The position numbers and the translations under genes were made by a program. 64,000 nucleotides of DNA from Janthinobacterium sp. J1-1 (GTDB lineage Bacteria > Pseudomonadota > Gammaproteobacteria > Burkholderiales > Burkholderiaceae_D), in the NCBI RefSeq assembly GCF_030944405.1, contig NZ_CP132339.1, positions 4,526,001 through 4,590,000 on the forward strand. Direction: 5' to 3'. Under the pieces are notes generated by a model that was not told where the DNA came from, searched no databases, and saw nothing but the letters and a program-made list of their open reading frames with translations. Shown piece by piece: positions 44,296 to 53,423 of this stretch. The number at the start of each line of letters is the position of its first letter. Within the stretch, counting starts at the first letter, position 1.

Positions 44296-46406
44296 CAGAA
44301 GCGGTGATGCACGGTCGCTTCCACGCTGCGCCCCGGCCCGTTGAACCACTGATTGCTGGTGTAATAGGCGGTCGTGAAATAATGTTTGTCAAACACATTG
44401 GCCGCGCGCAAGGAAACGGTGGTGTCCGGCGCCGCCTGCCAGCGCAGCGCCAGGTCCGCCGTGGCGTAGGCCGGCATGGCGATACGGTTGGCGCTGTCGG
44501 CATAGCGGCGGCCCACATAGCGGGCGCCGCCGCTGGCGCTCCAGCCCGGCATGAAATTCCAGCTCAGCCAGGCATTTGCCAGCTGCTGCGCCACATCGGG
44601 CGGCACCTGGCCGGCGCGCGAGACGGCGCGGCCGGCCTCCGCCTCGACAAAGTCGTCATAGCGGGCGCGCAGCACGCTGGCGTTGGCGTCCAGCCGCCAG
44701 CCATGCGCCACGTCCATGCCCAAGGTCGCCTCGACGCCGCGCGAGGAACGCTGGCCCACCTGCACCCGCAATTGCGGATTGAGCGGGTCTCGCGCCAGCA
44801 GATTGTTCTTGCGGATGGCGTAGGCGGCCAGAGTCCACTCGCCGCGCCGGCCCCAGAATGACTGTTTCAGGCCCACTTCCAGCTGCTTGCCGGTGGACAG
44901 GTCAAACTTGCTGTTGGCGCTGGAAATCATCAGCAGGCCGCCGACCGGATCGGCCGCGCGCGCAAATTGCGCATACAGGGCCAGGTCGTTCATGACGTCG
45001 AACACCGTGCCCAGCCGCCAGCCGGTATTGTCATACGACTGGTCGAACTCGTTCTGGCCGCTGACCAGGTTGCGCCGGCGCACGTCGGCATGGTCGTGGC
45101 GCAGGCCGGCGATCACGGCCCAGGCTGGTGTCAGTTCGATGCGGTTTTCGGCAAACAGTGCGTATTGCCGGGCGCCATTGCGGTAGCGCGGCAAGGTGGG
45201 CTGCTCGCTGAGAAAATGGCCGGCTATCGGGTTGAATGGGTCGACCGAGGCGGGATCGGGCCTGCCCGCATAGGTATTGTTGGTGTGCTGGAAGCGGCTG
45301 CTGCTCAGGTCGACGCCGACCGACGCCTGGTTGGCCAGGCCCAGCAAGGTACCGGTATGGCTGACGGTGGCGGTGGCGCCGTTTTGCCGCTGGTCGTGCA
45401 GGATCTCGGTATCGCCCGAGCGGTCGACCAGGCCGGTGCCCGCATTGTAGGCATAGGTTTCGGCATTGCGGTAATGGCGCTGGCTGTCGATATGGTAGAG
45501 CCTGGCGCGCACGCTGGTGGTGCTGGAGGCCGTCCATTCCATGCCCAGCCCGCTCCAGCGGTCGTCATAGCGGATGATGCTGTCGCTGACATTGTAGTTT
45601 TTGTCGCGCAAGGCGCTCAATTGGCGGCCGTTGACGGTGGGCGTGCCGAAATAGCGCATCGGATGCTGCAAGCCCTGGGCATGGCGCAAGGTGAAGCGCA
45701 GGTCTGGTGTCGCATTCCATTCCAGCGCGCCCGAAAACGCCAGTTCGCGCGACTGGCCCATGGCGACCCAGCCGTCCGAACGGTTGCCGCTGGCGTCCAG
45801 CCTGTACGACCAGTGTTCATCGATGGCGCCGCCGCTGCCCAGGCCCAGGCGCTGGGTGTTGTCGCTGCCGAGCGTCGCCTGCACTTCGTTGCGGATGGCG
45901 CCGCGCGTGGGTTTTTTCGGGATCACATTGACCACGCCGCCGATCGCGCCGTCGCCGTAGATCACGGACGCGGGCCCGCGCAGCACCTCGATGCGTTCGA
46001 CCGACCAGGTGTCGAACGGAAAAGTCAGGCCCACGCCGCCGTACTGGCGCACGCCGTCATACAGGCGCATGACGGAGCTGGTGTCGGTAAAGCCGCGCGC
46101 CGACAGCGAACTGCCGCCATTGCCCGGATGGGCCATGGAACTGATGCCGGCGGCGCGCGTGATGGCGTCGGCCAGCTTGCTGTCGCCGCGCTGTTCCAGC
46201 TGCTCGCGCGAGATCAGCTCGACGCTGGCCGGGGTTTGCATGAGTGTCAGCGCCAGGGTGGAGCCGGTCGAGGCCGGCGTGTTCAAGCTGCCGGCCTTGT
46301 CGGCGGTGACGGTGACCGATGGCAAGGTCGCCTCTTCGGCCGCCAGGGCGGCGCAAGGAAGCATGGCCAGCGCGAATGCGCACCGGCTTGAAAGAGTGAT
46401 ATTCAT
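44295..46406 (-). CDS. TonB-dependent siderophore-type receptor
   Basis: A 703-residue outer-membrane receptor: signal peptide (CAFALAMLPCAALAAEEA), TonB-box region TLPSVTVTADK, plug (QTPASVELISREQLEQRGDS, VERIEVLRGPASVIYGDGAI, GGVVNVIPKKP) and a barrel ending in GRSVEATVHHRF. The plug motifs are those of FhuA/FepA-like metal-chelate receptors. It lacks the STN extension of the receptor upstream, so it is not expected to signal. It is coupled to a PepSY protein. Confidence 0.92.
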   Translation of the reverse strand: MNITLSSRCAFALAMLPCAALAAEEATLPSVTVTADKAGSLNTPASTGSTLALTLMQTPASVELISREQLEQRGDSKLADAITRAAGISSMAHPGNGGSSLSARGFTDTSSVMRLYDGVRQYGGVGLTFPFDTWSVERIEVLRGPASVIYGDGAIGGVVNVIPKKPTRGAIRNEVQATLGSDNTQRLGLGSGGAIDEHWSYRLDASGNRSDGWVAMGQSRELAFSGALEWNATPDLRFTLRHAQGLQHPMRYFGTPTVNGRQLSALRDKNYNVSDSIIRYDDRWSGLGMEWTASSTTSVRARLYHIDSQRHYRNAETYAYNAGTGLVDRSGDTEILHDQRQNGATATVSHTGTLLGLANQASVGVDLSSSRFQHTNNTYAGRPDPASVDPFNPIAGHFLSEQPTLPRYRNGARQYALFAENRIELTPAWAVIAGLRHDHADVRRRNLVSGQNEFDQSYDNTGWRLGTVFDVMNDLALYAQFARAADPVGGLLMISSANSKFDLSTGKQLEVGLKQSFWGRRGEWTLAAYAIRKNNLLARDPLNPQLRVQVGQRSSRGVEATLGMDVAHGWRLDANASVLRARYDDFVEAEAGRAVSRAGQVPPDVAQQLANAWLSWNFMPGWSASGGARYVGRRYADSANRIAMPAYATADLALRWQAAPDTTVSLRAANVFDKHYFTTAYYTSNQWFNGPGRSVEATVHHRF

Positions 46407-46494
46407 ATGGGACAGGCAAAAGAGTGAGTCGTCGGCATGCCGCCACCCGCGCGTTGTGGCGCGCAGGGACGGTCAGCCAGCAGTAAAGACGGTC

Positions 46495-46887
46495 TTAAGC
46501 CAGGGCGGGAGGCCCGCGCGGATTGCCGGACGACCACAGAAACAGCGGCGCCGGCGCGCGGTAATACAGGGGAGGATAGACATCATGGCCGCCGCTGACG
46601 GCAAAGCTCAGCGACAAACCAGGCAGCAGGGCAAACGAGCCCGCATGCGTGCTGCAATACGGGCAATGCTCGAAAGCATGAACGACCGGGTCCATGCCCG
46701 GTTTTTTCACGTCCGAACCCGCCTCCATCACACCGTCGACGGTACAGATCTGCATCAGCAGCGACGATGGAATGGAAACGGCGGGCGCGGCCAGCGCATG
46801 CGAAATCGACGGCGCAATGGCGGCAAACAGCACGGCCATGATGGCCAGCCAGATCTGCAGCGTTCGTCGTTTCATCGATATCAACAT
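46495..46887 (-). CDS. DUF2946-type small exported protein
   Basis: A 130-residue protein with signal peptide (LQIWLAIMAVLFAAIAPSIS). The mature part has the DUF2946 pattern: QICTVDGV, then AFEHCPYCSTHAGSFALLP with a C-x2-C-x-x-H cluster and a Pro-rich end (APLFLWSSGNPRGPPALA). Proteins of this family sit in copper- and iron-related TonB loci and may bind metal through the Cys/His residues. The alternative start is MKRRT at 46875. It lies between a PepSY gene and a TonB receptor gene. Confidence 0.75.
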   Translation of the reverse strand: MLISMKRRTLQIWLAIMAVLFAAIAPSISHALAAPAVSIPSSLLMQICTVDGVMEAGSDVKKPGMDPVVHAFEHCPYCSTHAGSFALLPGLSLSFAVSGGHDVYPPLYYRAPAPLFLWSSGNPRGPPALA

Positions 46888-46907
46888 GGCGGCATTATAG
46901 CCGCTGT

Positions 46908-48095
46908 TCAGCCCATGGCGATGCGCCCTGCCCGCCTTTTTCTGAGCCACACATGCACGCCCGTCACGCTCAGCACCGTTACCGCCAGCCCCATCAGGCA
47001 CACCAGCAGCTGCAGCGGCCAGCCCCACATGGCCGCCATGTGCAAGGTGGCCAGCCAGGTCGACAGCGTATCGCCGGCCGCCGCGCCGGTCGGCAGCCAC
47101 AGGCCCTTGAATGCGCCTGTCTGCGCATCCATCACCAGCCGGGTATGGCCGCCCTTGTGGCGGATATCGTGGCTGCTGCGCACGTCATAGCGGTAGATGC
47201 CGCGCTGGGGATCGTACAGCAGCGACTTTTCCGCCAGCACGGTAAAACCGCGCGCCTGCGCCTGCTGCGCCATCAGCCCGCGCGCGGCCGGCAGCGCCTG
47301 TTCCCAGGCCAGCACTGGCGCCAGCTTCGGCCTGGCCAGCTTCGGGATGGTTTCCAGTCCCCGCTGGTGGGCAAGCACGGCTTTCATGGCGGGCTCATAA
47401 ACTTGCGGCAGGTTGAAGGCCACGCTGCTCCAGGCCAGCACGAACAGCATGGCCCAGGTCCACAAACCGCCCGCGCGGTGCAGATTGAAGCTGATTTTAT
47501 ACGTGCTGCCGCTGCGAAACTTCCACGCCTGCCACCAGCGCGCCGGCCACCGCCGGGCCGGCTCGCCGCTGGCGGGCCTGTTCGGCAAGGTCAGCCAGGC
47601 GCCGGCAAAACAGTCCAAGGTCCACAGCAGGGCCACGATGCCGAACAGCACAGTGCCGATGCCGTCCAGGGCCAGCGAATAATGCAGCCGATAAATAAAC
47701 GGCATCAGGTTTTTCGCGCCCTGGCGGATGTCTCCCCAGCGCCGCTCGCCCAATGTCTGGCCTGTATAAGGGTCGACAAACACCTGGTCGTTCGGCAAGG
47801 GCTGGCCCTTGGACAGTGGCCGCAAGGCGAACAGCACCGAACGGCCATCGCTGAACTCCAGCGGCAGCCGTGCCGCCAGCGCGTGCGGGTAGCGGGCCGC
47901 GACCCGCGCATGCAGCAGCACCGGGTCGATCCGCGTTGCCGTGGCTGGCGCCGTCACGTGGAACAGTTGCGGGCTGATGGCCGCTTCCAGTTCCTCGTTC
48001 CAGGCCAGCAAGCTGCCCGTGATGCCGGCCATCGCCAGGAATACCGCCAGCAGCAAGCCCACGTAACGGTGCACCGGCAACATCACCGCGCGCAT
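46908..48095 (-). CDS. PepSY-domain membrane protein (iron-uptake reductase-like)
   Basis: A 395-residue PepSY-TM protein: MRAVMLPVHRYVGLLLAVFL opens the first helix, PepSY repeats include VFVDPYTGQTLGERRWG, and further helices are FGIVALLWTLDCFAGAWLTL, WTWAMLFVLAWSSVAFNL and LLVCLMGLAVTVLSVTGVHV. The ATG at 48095 with AAGGGG four bases upstream is chosen over a GTG at 48110. It directly follows the STN-type receptor, a pairing typical of ferric-siderophore uptake. Confidence 0.86.
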   Translation of the reverse strand: MRAVMLPVHRYVGLLLAVFLAMAGITGSLLAWNEELEAAISPQLFHVTAPATATRIDPVLLHARVAARYPHALAARLPLEFSDGRSVLFALRPLSKGQPLPNDQVFVDPYTGQTLGERRWGDIRQGAKNLMPFIYRLHYSLALDGIGTVLFGIVALLWTLDCFAGAWLTLPNRPASGEPARRWPARWWQAWKFRSGSTYKISFNLHRAGGLWTWAMLFVLAWSSVAFNLPQVYEPAMKAVLAHQRGLETIPKLARPKLAPVLAWEQALPAARGLMAQQAQARGFTVLAEKSLLYDPQRGIYRYDVRSSHDIRHKGGHTRLVMDAQTGAFKGLWLPTGAAAGDTLSTWLATLHMAAMWGWPLQLLVCLMGLAVTVLSVTGVHVWLRKRRAGRIAMG

Positions 48096-48103
48096 GCCGC
48101 CCC

Positions 48104-50503
48104 TTACCACTGGTAGGACAAGGTGGCGGTGGCCTGGCGCTCATCGCCATAGCGGCAGATGGCAAACTCGCAATAGGTAAATTGCTTGTTGGCCAGGTTG
48201 CTGACATTGCCTGTCAGCTGCCAGTGGCGGCTGAGGCGGTAGCTGAGCATGGCGTCCAGCACGGTATACGCCGGCATGGCGCGGGCCATGCCGGACGGCT
48301 GGGTCGACCCTTTGTAGCGCGCGCCGGCGCCGGTGGTCAGCTGCGGCAGGCCCAGGCCGGCGAAGCTGTAGTCCAGCCACAGGGCGGCCTGGTGGAACGG
48401 CGTGTCTTCGCTGCGCTGGCCGATTTCGCTGGCAATCGTGCTGCGCGTGGTGCGCGCATCCGTATAGGCGTAGGACGCGATCAGGCTGGCGCCACGGCCG
48501 AGATCCGCCTTCGCTTCCAGTTCCAGCCCTTTCGAGCGCACCTGGCCCGCCTGGCGGTAGACGTCATTGCCGGCGTCGTATTTCAGCACATCGGTTTGCG
48601 TCAGCTCGTACACGGCCGCGCTCAGCAGCATATTGCTGCCGGGCGGCTGGTAGCGCACGCCGGCTTCATACTGCTTGCCGCCCGTCGGCTTGAAGGACTG
48701 GCCGTTGGCATCGGCCGCCGCCACCGGGAAGAACGATTCGCTGTAGCTGACATAGGGCGCGATGCCGCCGGCCGTCTTGTAGACCAGGCCGGCGCGCCAG
48801 GTGGTGGCCGAGTCGTCCTTGTCCACCCTGGCGCCGTTGCGGCGCAGGGTCTGGTCCTGACTGGCCCAGTCGTGGCGCGCGCCCAGCAGCATGGTCCAGG
48901 TCTCGCCCAGGCTGACCTGGTCCTGCAGGTAGATCCCTTTTTGTAGCGTTTCTATGCGCGAACCGCGGTCGACGCTGCGCGCGCGGTTGACCACCACCGG
49001 CTGGCCATAGTTATAGGTGAGCAAGTTCAGGGTCGGTGCGTTGCCGCGAAAGTTGCGCGAGTCATAGGTGGTCTGGTAGGCGTCCACGCCGGCCAGCACA
49101 GCGTGTTCCATGCCCATCCACTGCCAGTTGCCGGCCATATTCGTGTCGCTGACGATGCCGCGCGCCCGTTCGCGCCGGTCGCTGTACTGGCGCGCCAGCA
49201 GGCCGCGCTCGCTGGCGTTGCGGATCGCCGCCGCCGTGGTCTGCGCCTGCAGGTAGTTCCACGTCACGTCCGCCTCGAAATAGCGCAGCTTGTGGCTGAG
49301 CTTGAGCCTGTCGCTGAAGCGGTGCTCGAATTCATAGCCGATCGCGTGCATGTCGCCCGTCATCTTGTCGTAGTCGGGCTCGCCGATAAACGCCTCGCGC
49401 CCTATGCGCACCGGGCCGGTACCGACGCCTTCGACCAGCTGGTACGGCAGCGGCGCGGAAAAACGCGTGGCCGTCTTCTGATAGAACGACAGGATGGTCA
49501 GCGAGGTAGCGGCGCTGGGGCGCCAGGTCAGCGCGGGCGCGATATACAGCTTGTCGTCGTTCAGGTAGTCCTGCGCGGTATTGCTCTTGCGGTCCAGCAT
49601 GGTCAGGCGATAGTCCAGCGTGTCGCTGCCGGGCACCTTGCCGCCCACGTCGATGGCCAGCTGCTTGCGGTCATTGCTGCCCGTTTGCAGCTGGAGTTCG
49701 CGCACCGGCGCGCTGGTCGGGCGCTTGCTGACGGCGTTGATCACGCCGCCCGGCGACAGCTGGCCGTACAGCACCGAGGCCGCACCGCGCAGCACTTCCA
49801 CCCTTTCCAGGCCGAACGGCTCCTGCGTGCCGTCGTAGGAATTGCTTTGCAGGCGCAGGCCATCGCGCATGGAACCGCTGGTGGCGGACTCCACATCCAT
49901 GCCGCGGATGCGGAAACGGTCGGCCGTGCGGTTGAAGCTGGTGGGCTGGCTGGTGAAGCCGGGCGTGTAATTGAGGGCCTGCGACAGGGTTTCGGCCTGG
50001 CGGTTGCGCAATTCGTCATTGGTGACGACCGAGATCGACTGCGGCGTATCGATGATGGCCGTATCGGTCTTGCTGCCGGCGGCCGAGCGTTTCGCTACAT
50101 AGCCGGTCACCGGGCCGGTCGGCGTTTCGCGCTCGGCGCTGGCCGTGACGCTCACTCCTGCCAAGGTCACGGTATCAGCCTTGGGGACCGGCTTGACCAC
50201 GACCACCCTGCCTTCCTGTGCCGCCTGCAAGCCGCTGCCGGCCAGCAAGCGCTCGAGCGCCTGCTGCGCGCTCAGGCTTCCCGACACGGCCGGCGCATTC
50301 TTGCCGGCCACCAGGTCGGGATGGACGAGCAACTGGAAGCGGGCCTGGCGCGCCAGCTCATTGAGGGCCGCGCCCAGCGGCTGGGCCGGCAAGGCGATGG
50401 CGTAGGTGGCGGCGCCTTGTGCCAGCACAGGCGCGGCGGCCAGGCTGGCGGCGATAGCGACGACGATGATCAGGGGAACAGGATAAAAACGGGGCTGCGG
50501 CAT
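48104..50503 (-). CDS. TonB-dependent siderophore receptor with STN signalling domain
   Basis: A 799-residue receptor of the FecA/FoxA/FhuE kind. After a signal peptide (LIIVVAIAASLAAAPVLAQG) comes the STN domain (LPAQPLGAALNELARQARFQ, SAQQALERLLAGSGLQA), then plug blocks DTPQSISVVTNDELRNRQAE, RFRIRGMDVES and VEVLRGAASVLYGQLSPGG, and a barrel ending in RQATATLSYQW. STN domains contact an FecR anti-sigma factor in the periplasm; fecR and fecI homologues lie immediately upstream. The start at 50503 has GGAG nine bases ahead. Confidence 0.93.
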   Translation of the reverse strand: MPQPRFYPVPLIIVVAIAASLAAAPVLAQGAATYAIALPAQPLGAALNELARQARFQLLVHPDLVAGKNAPAVSGSLSAQQALERLLAGSGLQAAQEGRVVVVKPVPKADTVTLAGVSVTASAERETPTGPVTGYVAKRSAAGSKTDTAIIDTPQSISVVTNDELRNRQAETLSQALNYTPGFTSQPTSFNRTADRFRIRGMDVESATSGSMRDGLRLQSNSYDGTQEPFGLERVEVLRGAASVLYGQLSPGGVINAVSKRPTSAPVRELQLQTGSNDRKQLAIDVGGKVPGSDTLDYRLTMLDRKSNTAQDYLNDDKLYIAPALTWRPSAATSLTILSFYQKTATRFSAPLPYQLVEGVGTGPVRIGREAFIGEPDYDKMTGDMHAIGYEFEHRFSDRLKLSHKLRYFEADVTWNYLQAQTTAAAIRNASERGLLARQYSDRRERARGIVSDTNMAGNWQWMGMEHAVLAGVDAYQTTYDSRNFRGNAPTLNLLTYNYGQPVVVNRARSVDRGSRIETLQKGIYLQDQVSLGETWTMLLGARHDWASQDQTLRRNGARVDKDDSATTWRAGLVYKTAGGIAPYVSYSESFFPVAAADANGQSFKPTGGKQYEAGVRYQPPGSNMLLSAAVYELTQTDVLKYDAGNDVYRQAGQVRSKGLELEAKADLGRGASLIASYAYTDARTTRSTIASEIGQRSEDTPFHQAALWLDYSFAGLGLPQLTTGAGARYKGSTQPSGMARAMPAYTVLDAMLSYRLSRHWQLTGNVSNLANKQFTYCEFAICRYGDERQATATLSYQW

Positions 50504-50601
50504 GCGGGTAGTCTCCAGGGTCAACACGGTAAATAAGAATCACTACCAATGCAGACGCATGAGCTTGCCACTAGTTGATATGTATTTTCAATTATTTTGC
50601 A

Positions 50602-51606
50602 TTATTTGGCGGGCTTGCCCGCCGCCACGATTTCCGTCACGCCACCCTGCTCGCGCAAGCGCACCGGCAACACCAGTGGCAAGGCGCTGCCGAAATCGGC
50701 CGCCAGGCGCGCATCGAAACTGCCATTGACGCGCATGGCGGCGACGATGGGATCCTTGATCACCAGCCGGGTATCGCCATAGCGTTCGAATTCCGCCACC
50801 GCCTGCGCCAAAGGCGTGCCGTCGAAATTGATGCGGCCTTCGCGCCACAGCAAGGCGCCGTGGGCAAGCCGGGTGTCGACCGTGCCCAGCGCGCCTGCCC
50901 GGTTGGCCTGCACCGATTCGCCGGCCGTCAGTTCCACCGCGCTGGCGCTGCCGGCCGTGGCAACCCGCACACGCCCGTCCTCCACCGTCACGGCTTCACC
51001 CGCCTGCCCGAAGCCGGCATGGGTATTGCGTACGGCAAAGCGCGTGCCGACCACGGTCACGCGCAAGGTATCGGTCAGTACCTCGAACGGTTTCTGGCTG
51101 TCGTGCCGCACCGAAAACATGACTTGCCCTTCCGGCAGGCGCACTTCGCGCCGCTGGCGGTACAGGGTCACTTCCACCCTGGTGGCCGTATCGAGCTTCA
51201 TCACGCTGCCGTCGGGCAGGTGCACATCGAGCAGTTCGCCGCGTGCGCTGGCAAAGCTTTGATGGAAAATCGGCTGCCGCTGGTAATGATCCCAGCCCAG
51301 CCAGCCGGTGCCCAGCACGCAGATGGCCAGTGCTGCCGTCGCCAAGCGCCGCAGGCCGAACGCCGGTTTTTTGCGCGCCGGCACCGCCCTGGCCAGTTGC
51401 GCCACGGCAGTGGGATGCAGTTCGCCCAGCCCGCTCCACACGCCTTCCATGCGCGCATAAGCCTGCCGATGCGTGGCATCAAGAGCCAGCCAGGCCTGGA
51501 ACTGCGCCTCTTCCTGTGTGCTCAAGCCATCCTGGCGGCGCACCTGCCAGCTGGCCGCTACCAGGTCGAGGTCAACGGTGTGGCTGATCGTGTCATGCTG
51601 GTTCAT
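50602..51606 (-). CDS. FecR-type anti-sigma regulator
   Basis: A 334-residue transmembrane regulator. The cytoplasmic N-terminal domain reads VAASWQVRRQDGLSTQEEAQ and FQAWLALDATHRQAYARME; a single helix follows (LATAALAICVLGTGWLGW); the periplasmic FecR domain has GELLDVHLPDGSVMKLDTAT, VTVVGTRFAVRN and VTVEDGRVRV, with a C-terminal STN-binding part (LAQAVAEFERYGDTRLVI). It relays the receptor signal to the sigma factor. Its ATG overlaps the repaired fecI stop by 4 nt. The annotated frame also stays open upstream into fecI only because of the fecI frameshift. Confidence 0.9.
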   Translation of the reverse strand: MNQHDTISHTVDLDLVAASWQVRRQDGLSTQEEAQFQAWLALDATHRQAYARMEGVWSGLGELHPTAVAQLARAVPARKKPAFGLRRLATAALAICVLGTGWLGWDHYQRQPIFHQSFASARGELLDVHLPDGSVMKLDTATRVEVTLYRQRREVRLPEGQVMFSVRHDSQKPFEVLTDTLRVTVVGTRFAVRNTHAGFGQAGEAVTVEDGRVRVATAGSASAVELTAGESVQANRAGALGTVDTRLAHGALLWREGRINFDGTPLAQAVAEFERYGDTRLVIKDPIVAAMRVNGSFDARLAADFGSALPLVLPVRLREQGGVTEIVAAGKPAK

Positions 51607-52143
51607 GCCGGCCGTCCCCGCTTCACCGCCTGCGGCCAGGTGGCGGGCACGCCCAGGCGTTCCTCGCAGGCCTTGCAGGCCAGTACCGCGCGGATAATAT
51701 GCTGCGCCACCATGTGCTTTGAAATACCCATTTGCTCGGCCACTTCCTGGTGCGACAGTCCCCTCGAAACGGTTCAGCACGAATGCTTCGCGGCAACGCG
51801 GCGGCAGCGCGTCGATCACGGCGACAAACGCCAGCGCATGCTGTTCGTGGGCATACACGGATTCCGGTTCCAGGTGCGCGGGCGCGGCCGGCTGTTCCGA
51901 TTCGGGCAGGCCGTCGAGATCGTCGTGCTGGCGGATCGCCTCGCGCCGGTGGTGGTCGATGATCAAGCGCCGCGCCGTCTGGTGCAGCAAGGCGCGTGGC
52001 TCGGGGATCTCCTGGCCGGCATTGCGCACGGCCAGCACGCGGGCGTAGCTTTCCTGCACCGGGTCGGCGGCAGCATCGCGGTCGCGTACCATGCGCGCGC
52101 AGAAATTCAGCAGTCCTCGTTAATAACGCTCAAGCACAGGCAT
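51603..52143 (-). pseudogene. FecI-type ECF sigma factor, stop codon near the start plus a frameshift
   Basis: The sigma-2 region reads ELLNFCARM-like GLLNFCARMVRDRDAAADPV and QESYARVLAVRNAGQEI; sigma-4 begins LPPRCREAFVLNRFEG. At 51760-51763 four C (plus strand) replace an expected three; with three the frame continues LSHQEVAEQMGISKHMVAQH and IIRAVLACKACEERLG and ends at TGA 51605-51603. A second lesion is an in-frame TAA at codon 8 after MPVLERY. Either lesion alone might be a sequence error; together they suggest real inactivation, although translation could restart at the ATG at 52092. Confidence 0.75.
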
Positions 52144-52209
52144 GGCACGGCCGTGAAAGGTGAACCGTCCAGATATCGCGGCGGCTGATCTGTAGGGGCA
52201 ATTGCAAAT

Positions 52210-52228
52210 AAGAAAGATTCTCATTATG
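52210..52228 (-). promoter_or_regulatory. Fur-box-like site upstream of fecI
   Basis: On the minus strand the 19-mer CATAATGAGAATCTTTCTT matches 14 of 19 positions of the classical Fur consensus. It lies 67 bp before the fecI start, the right place for iron repression of the whole leftward island. Confidence 0.65.
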
Positions 52229-52252
52229 CCGGGCGCGGCCTGGACTGTCGAG

Positions 52253-53353
52253 TTAAATCGCGGCGGCCAGCGTGCGGTTCAGGATCAGCAATTGCCTGGT
52301 GCTGTCCTCATCGCCGGCCATCGGATACAGCACCACCGCATAGGCGTGCTGTGCCGTGCGGTTGAGGCTGGAAATGACCAGGTTGTCCTGCGGCAGTGGC
52401 AGCAGCTCGCCGTTCAGCAGGTTGCGATAGCCGCTGTCATCCTTGCCGTAATACAGCTCAAGCAGCTGGTCCTGGCGAGTGGTCAGCCAGCCATTGCCGA
52501 ACTCGCAGTTAAAGCGGGTTACAAAGGTATCATCACCGATCGCTTCGGGCCGCCAGGTATTGAAGAATTCGTCCTCGAAAGCGATCAAGTTGACCAGCTC
52601 GCTGTTGCCGGCCATATCGATTTTGACGGTCACGATATGCCCAGCATGCTGGGCCAGCAAGTACGAATCGCCGTCAAACGACAGTGCCAGTATCTGCAGG
52701 CCATAAATACCGTTGGCCGCAATGCTCCTGCGCCGCAGTTCATTGCCCTGCTCATCGATTTCACGATGCAGCCAGTTGTCGTCCACGTGAGCCAGCAATT
52801 GTATGGTCGAGTTGGTGACCGCCACCTTGTTATTGCCCGGCAGTGCCAGCTTGAGATTGCTTTTCTTTTTCAGCAAGCCATTCTCGAACCGCATCACCAG
52901 CATCTTGTCGGGCTTGGTATCGGACCAGTCCGCATCATGAAAGATCGCTGCCGTTTCCGTGCTGCCAATAAAGTCGCCCACAAACGGCCGGTTGCCTTTC
53001 GGCGCCTCGACCTGTTCGCGCCGGAACACGGGAATGCTGATTTCCAGTTCCTTGTCGGGGTGGTACGGCACGATGGACACCCAGGCTTCCTGCCGCGGGC
53101 CGAGAAACAGGGTCGGCAGGATGCCGTCGTCTTCGGCGAAATGCTCGGCCTGGCCATCCCGGTCCACCAGCGTGTACACCAGCTGGTAGGTGCCGTCCTC
53201 GCGGTACACATAGTTCGTCAGCAGGCTTTTTTCGCCCGAGGCGATGCTTTCCTTGGCCGACAGCGAGGTATCCACCGTCAAGGTGGTCAGCGCGCCATGG
53301 CTGGTGGTGGTCACGCTCGCTTGAAATGGCTGGACTGGACTGAGGTTTTTCAT
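52253..53353 (-). CDS. Conserved-looking protein of unknown function, 366 residues
   Basis: A well-formed soluble protein with no signal peptide or membrane helix: MKNLSPVQPFQASVTTTSHG, LLTNYVYREDGTYQLVYTL, ILPTLFLGPRQEAWVSIV. Repeated beta-strand-like blocks (NNKVAVTNSTIQLLAHVDDN, YGLQILALSFDGDSYLLAQH) suggest a beta-propeller or beta-sandwich. I do not recognise the family. It stands alone between the iron island and the LytTR pair, all on the minus strand; its base composition is like its neighbours. Confidence 0.7.
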   Translation of the reverse strand: MKNLSPVQPFQASVTTTSHGALTTLTVDTSLSAKESIASGEKSLLTNYVYREDGTYQLVYTLVDRDGQAEHFAEDDGILPTLFLGPRQEAWVSIVPYHPDKELEISIPVFRREQVEAPKGNRPFVGDFIGSTETAAIFHDADWSDTKPDKMLVMRFENGLLKKKSNLKLALPGNNKVAVTNSTIQLLAHVDDNWLHREIDEQGNELRRRSIAANGIYGLQILALSFDGDSYLLAQHAGHIVTVKIDMAGNSELVNLIAFEDEFFNTWRPEAIGDDTFVTRFNCEFGNGWLTTRQDQLLELYYGKDDSGYRNLLNGELLPLPQDNLVISSLNRTAQHAYAVVLYPMAGDEDSTRQLLILNRTLAAAI

Positions 53354-53423
53354 GGCGCTCCGAAGGAATGGCTACCCGAACAAGATTTCCGCAGATTATG
53401 CTCCATGGCAGCCCGGATGCCGC

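Noticed and set aside
51607..52092. Single 496-residue protein joining sigma factor and FecR
   Set aside because: The fusion exists only because of the extra G in fecI. With the frame repaired, fecI ends in an ATGA overlap with fecR, the normal arrangement.
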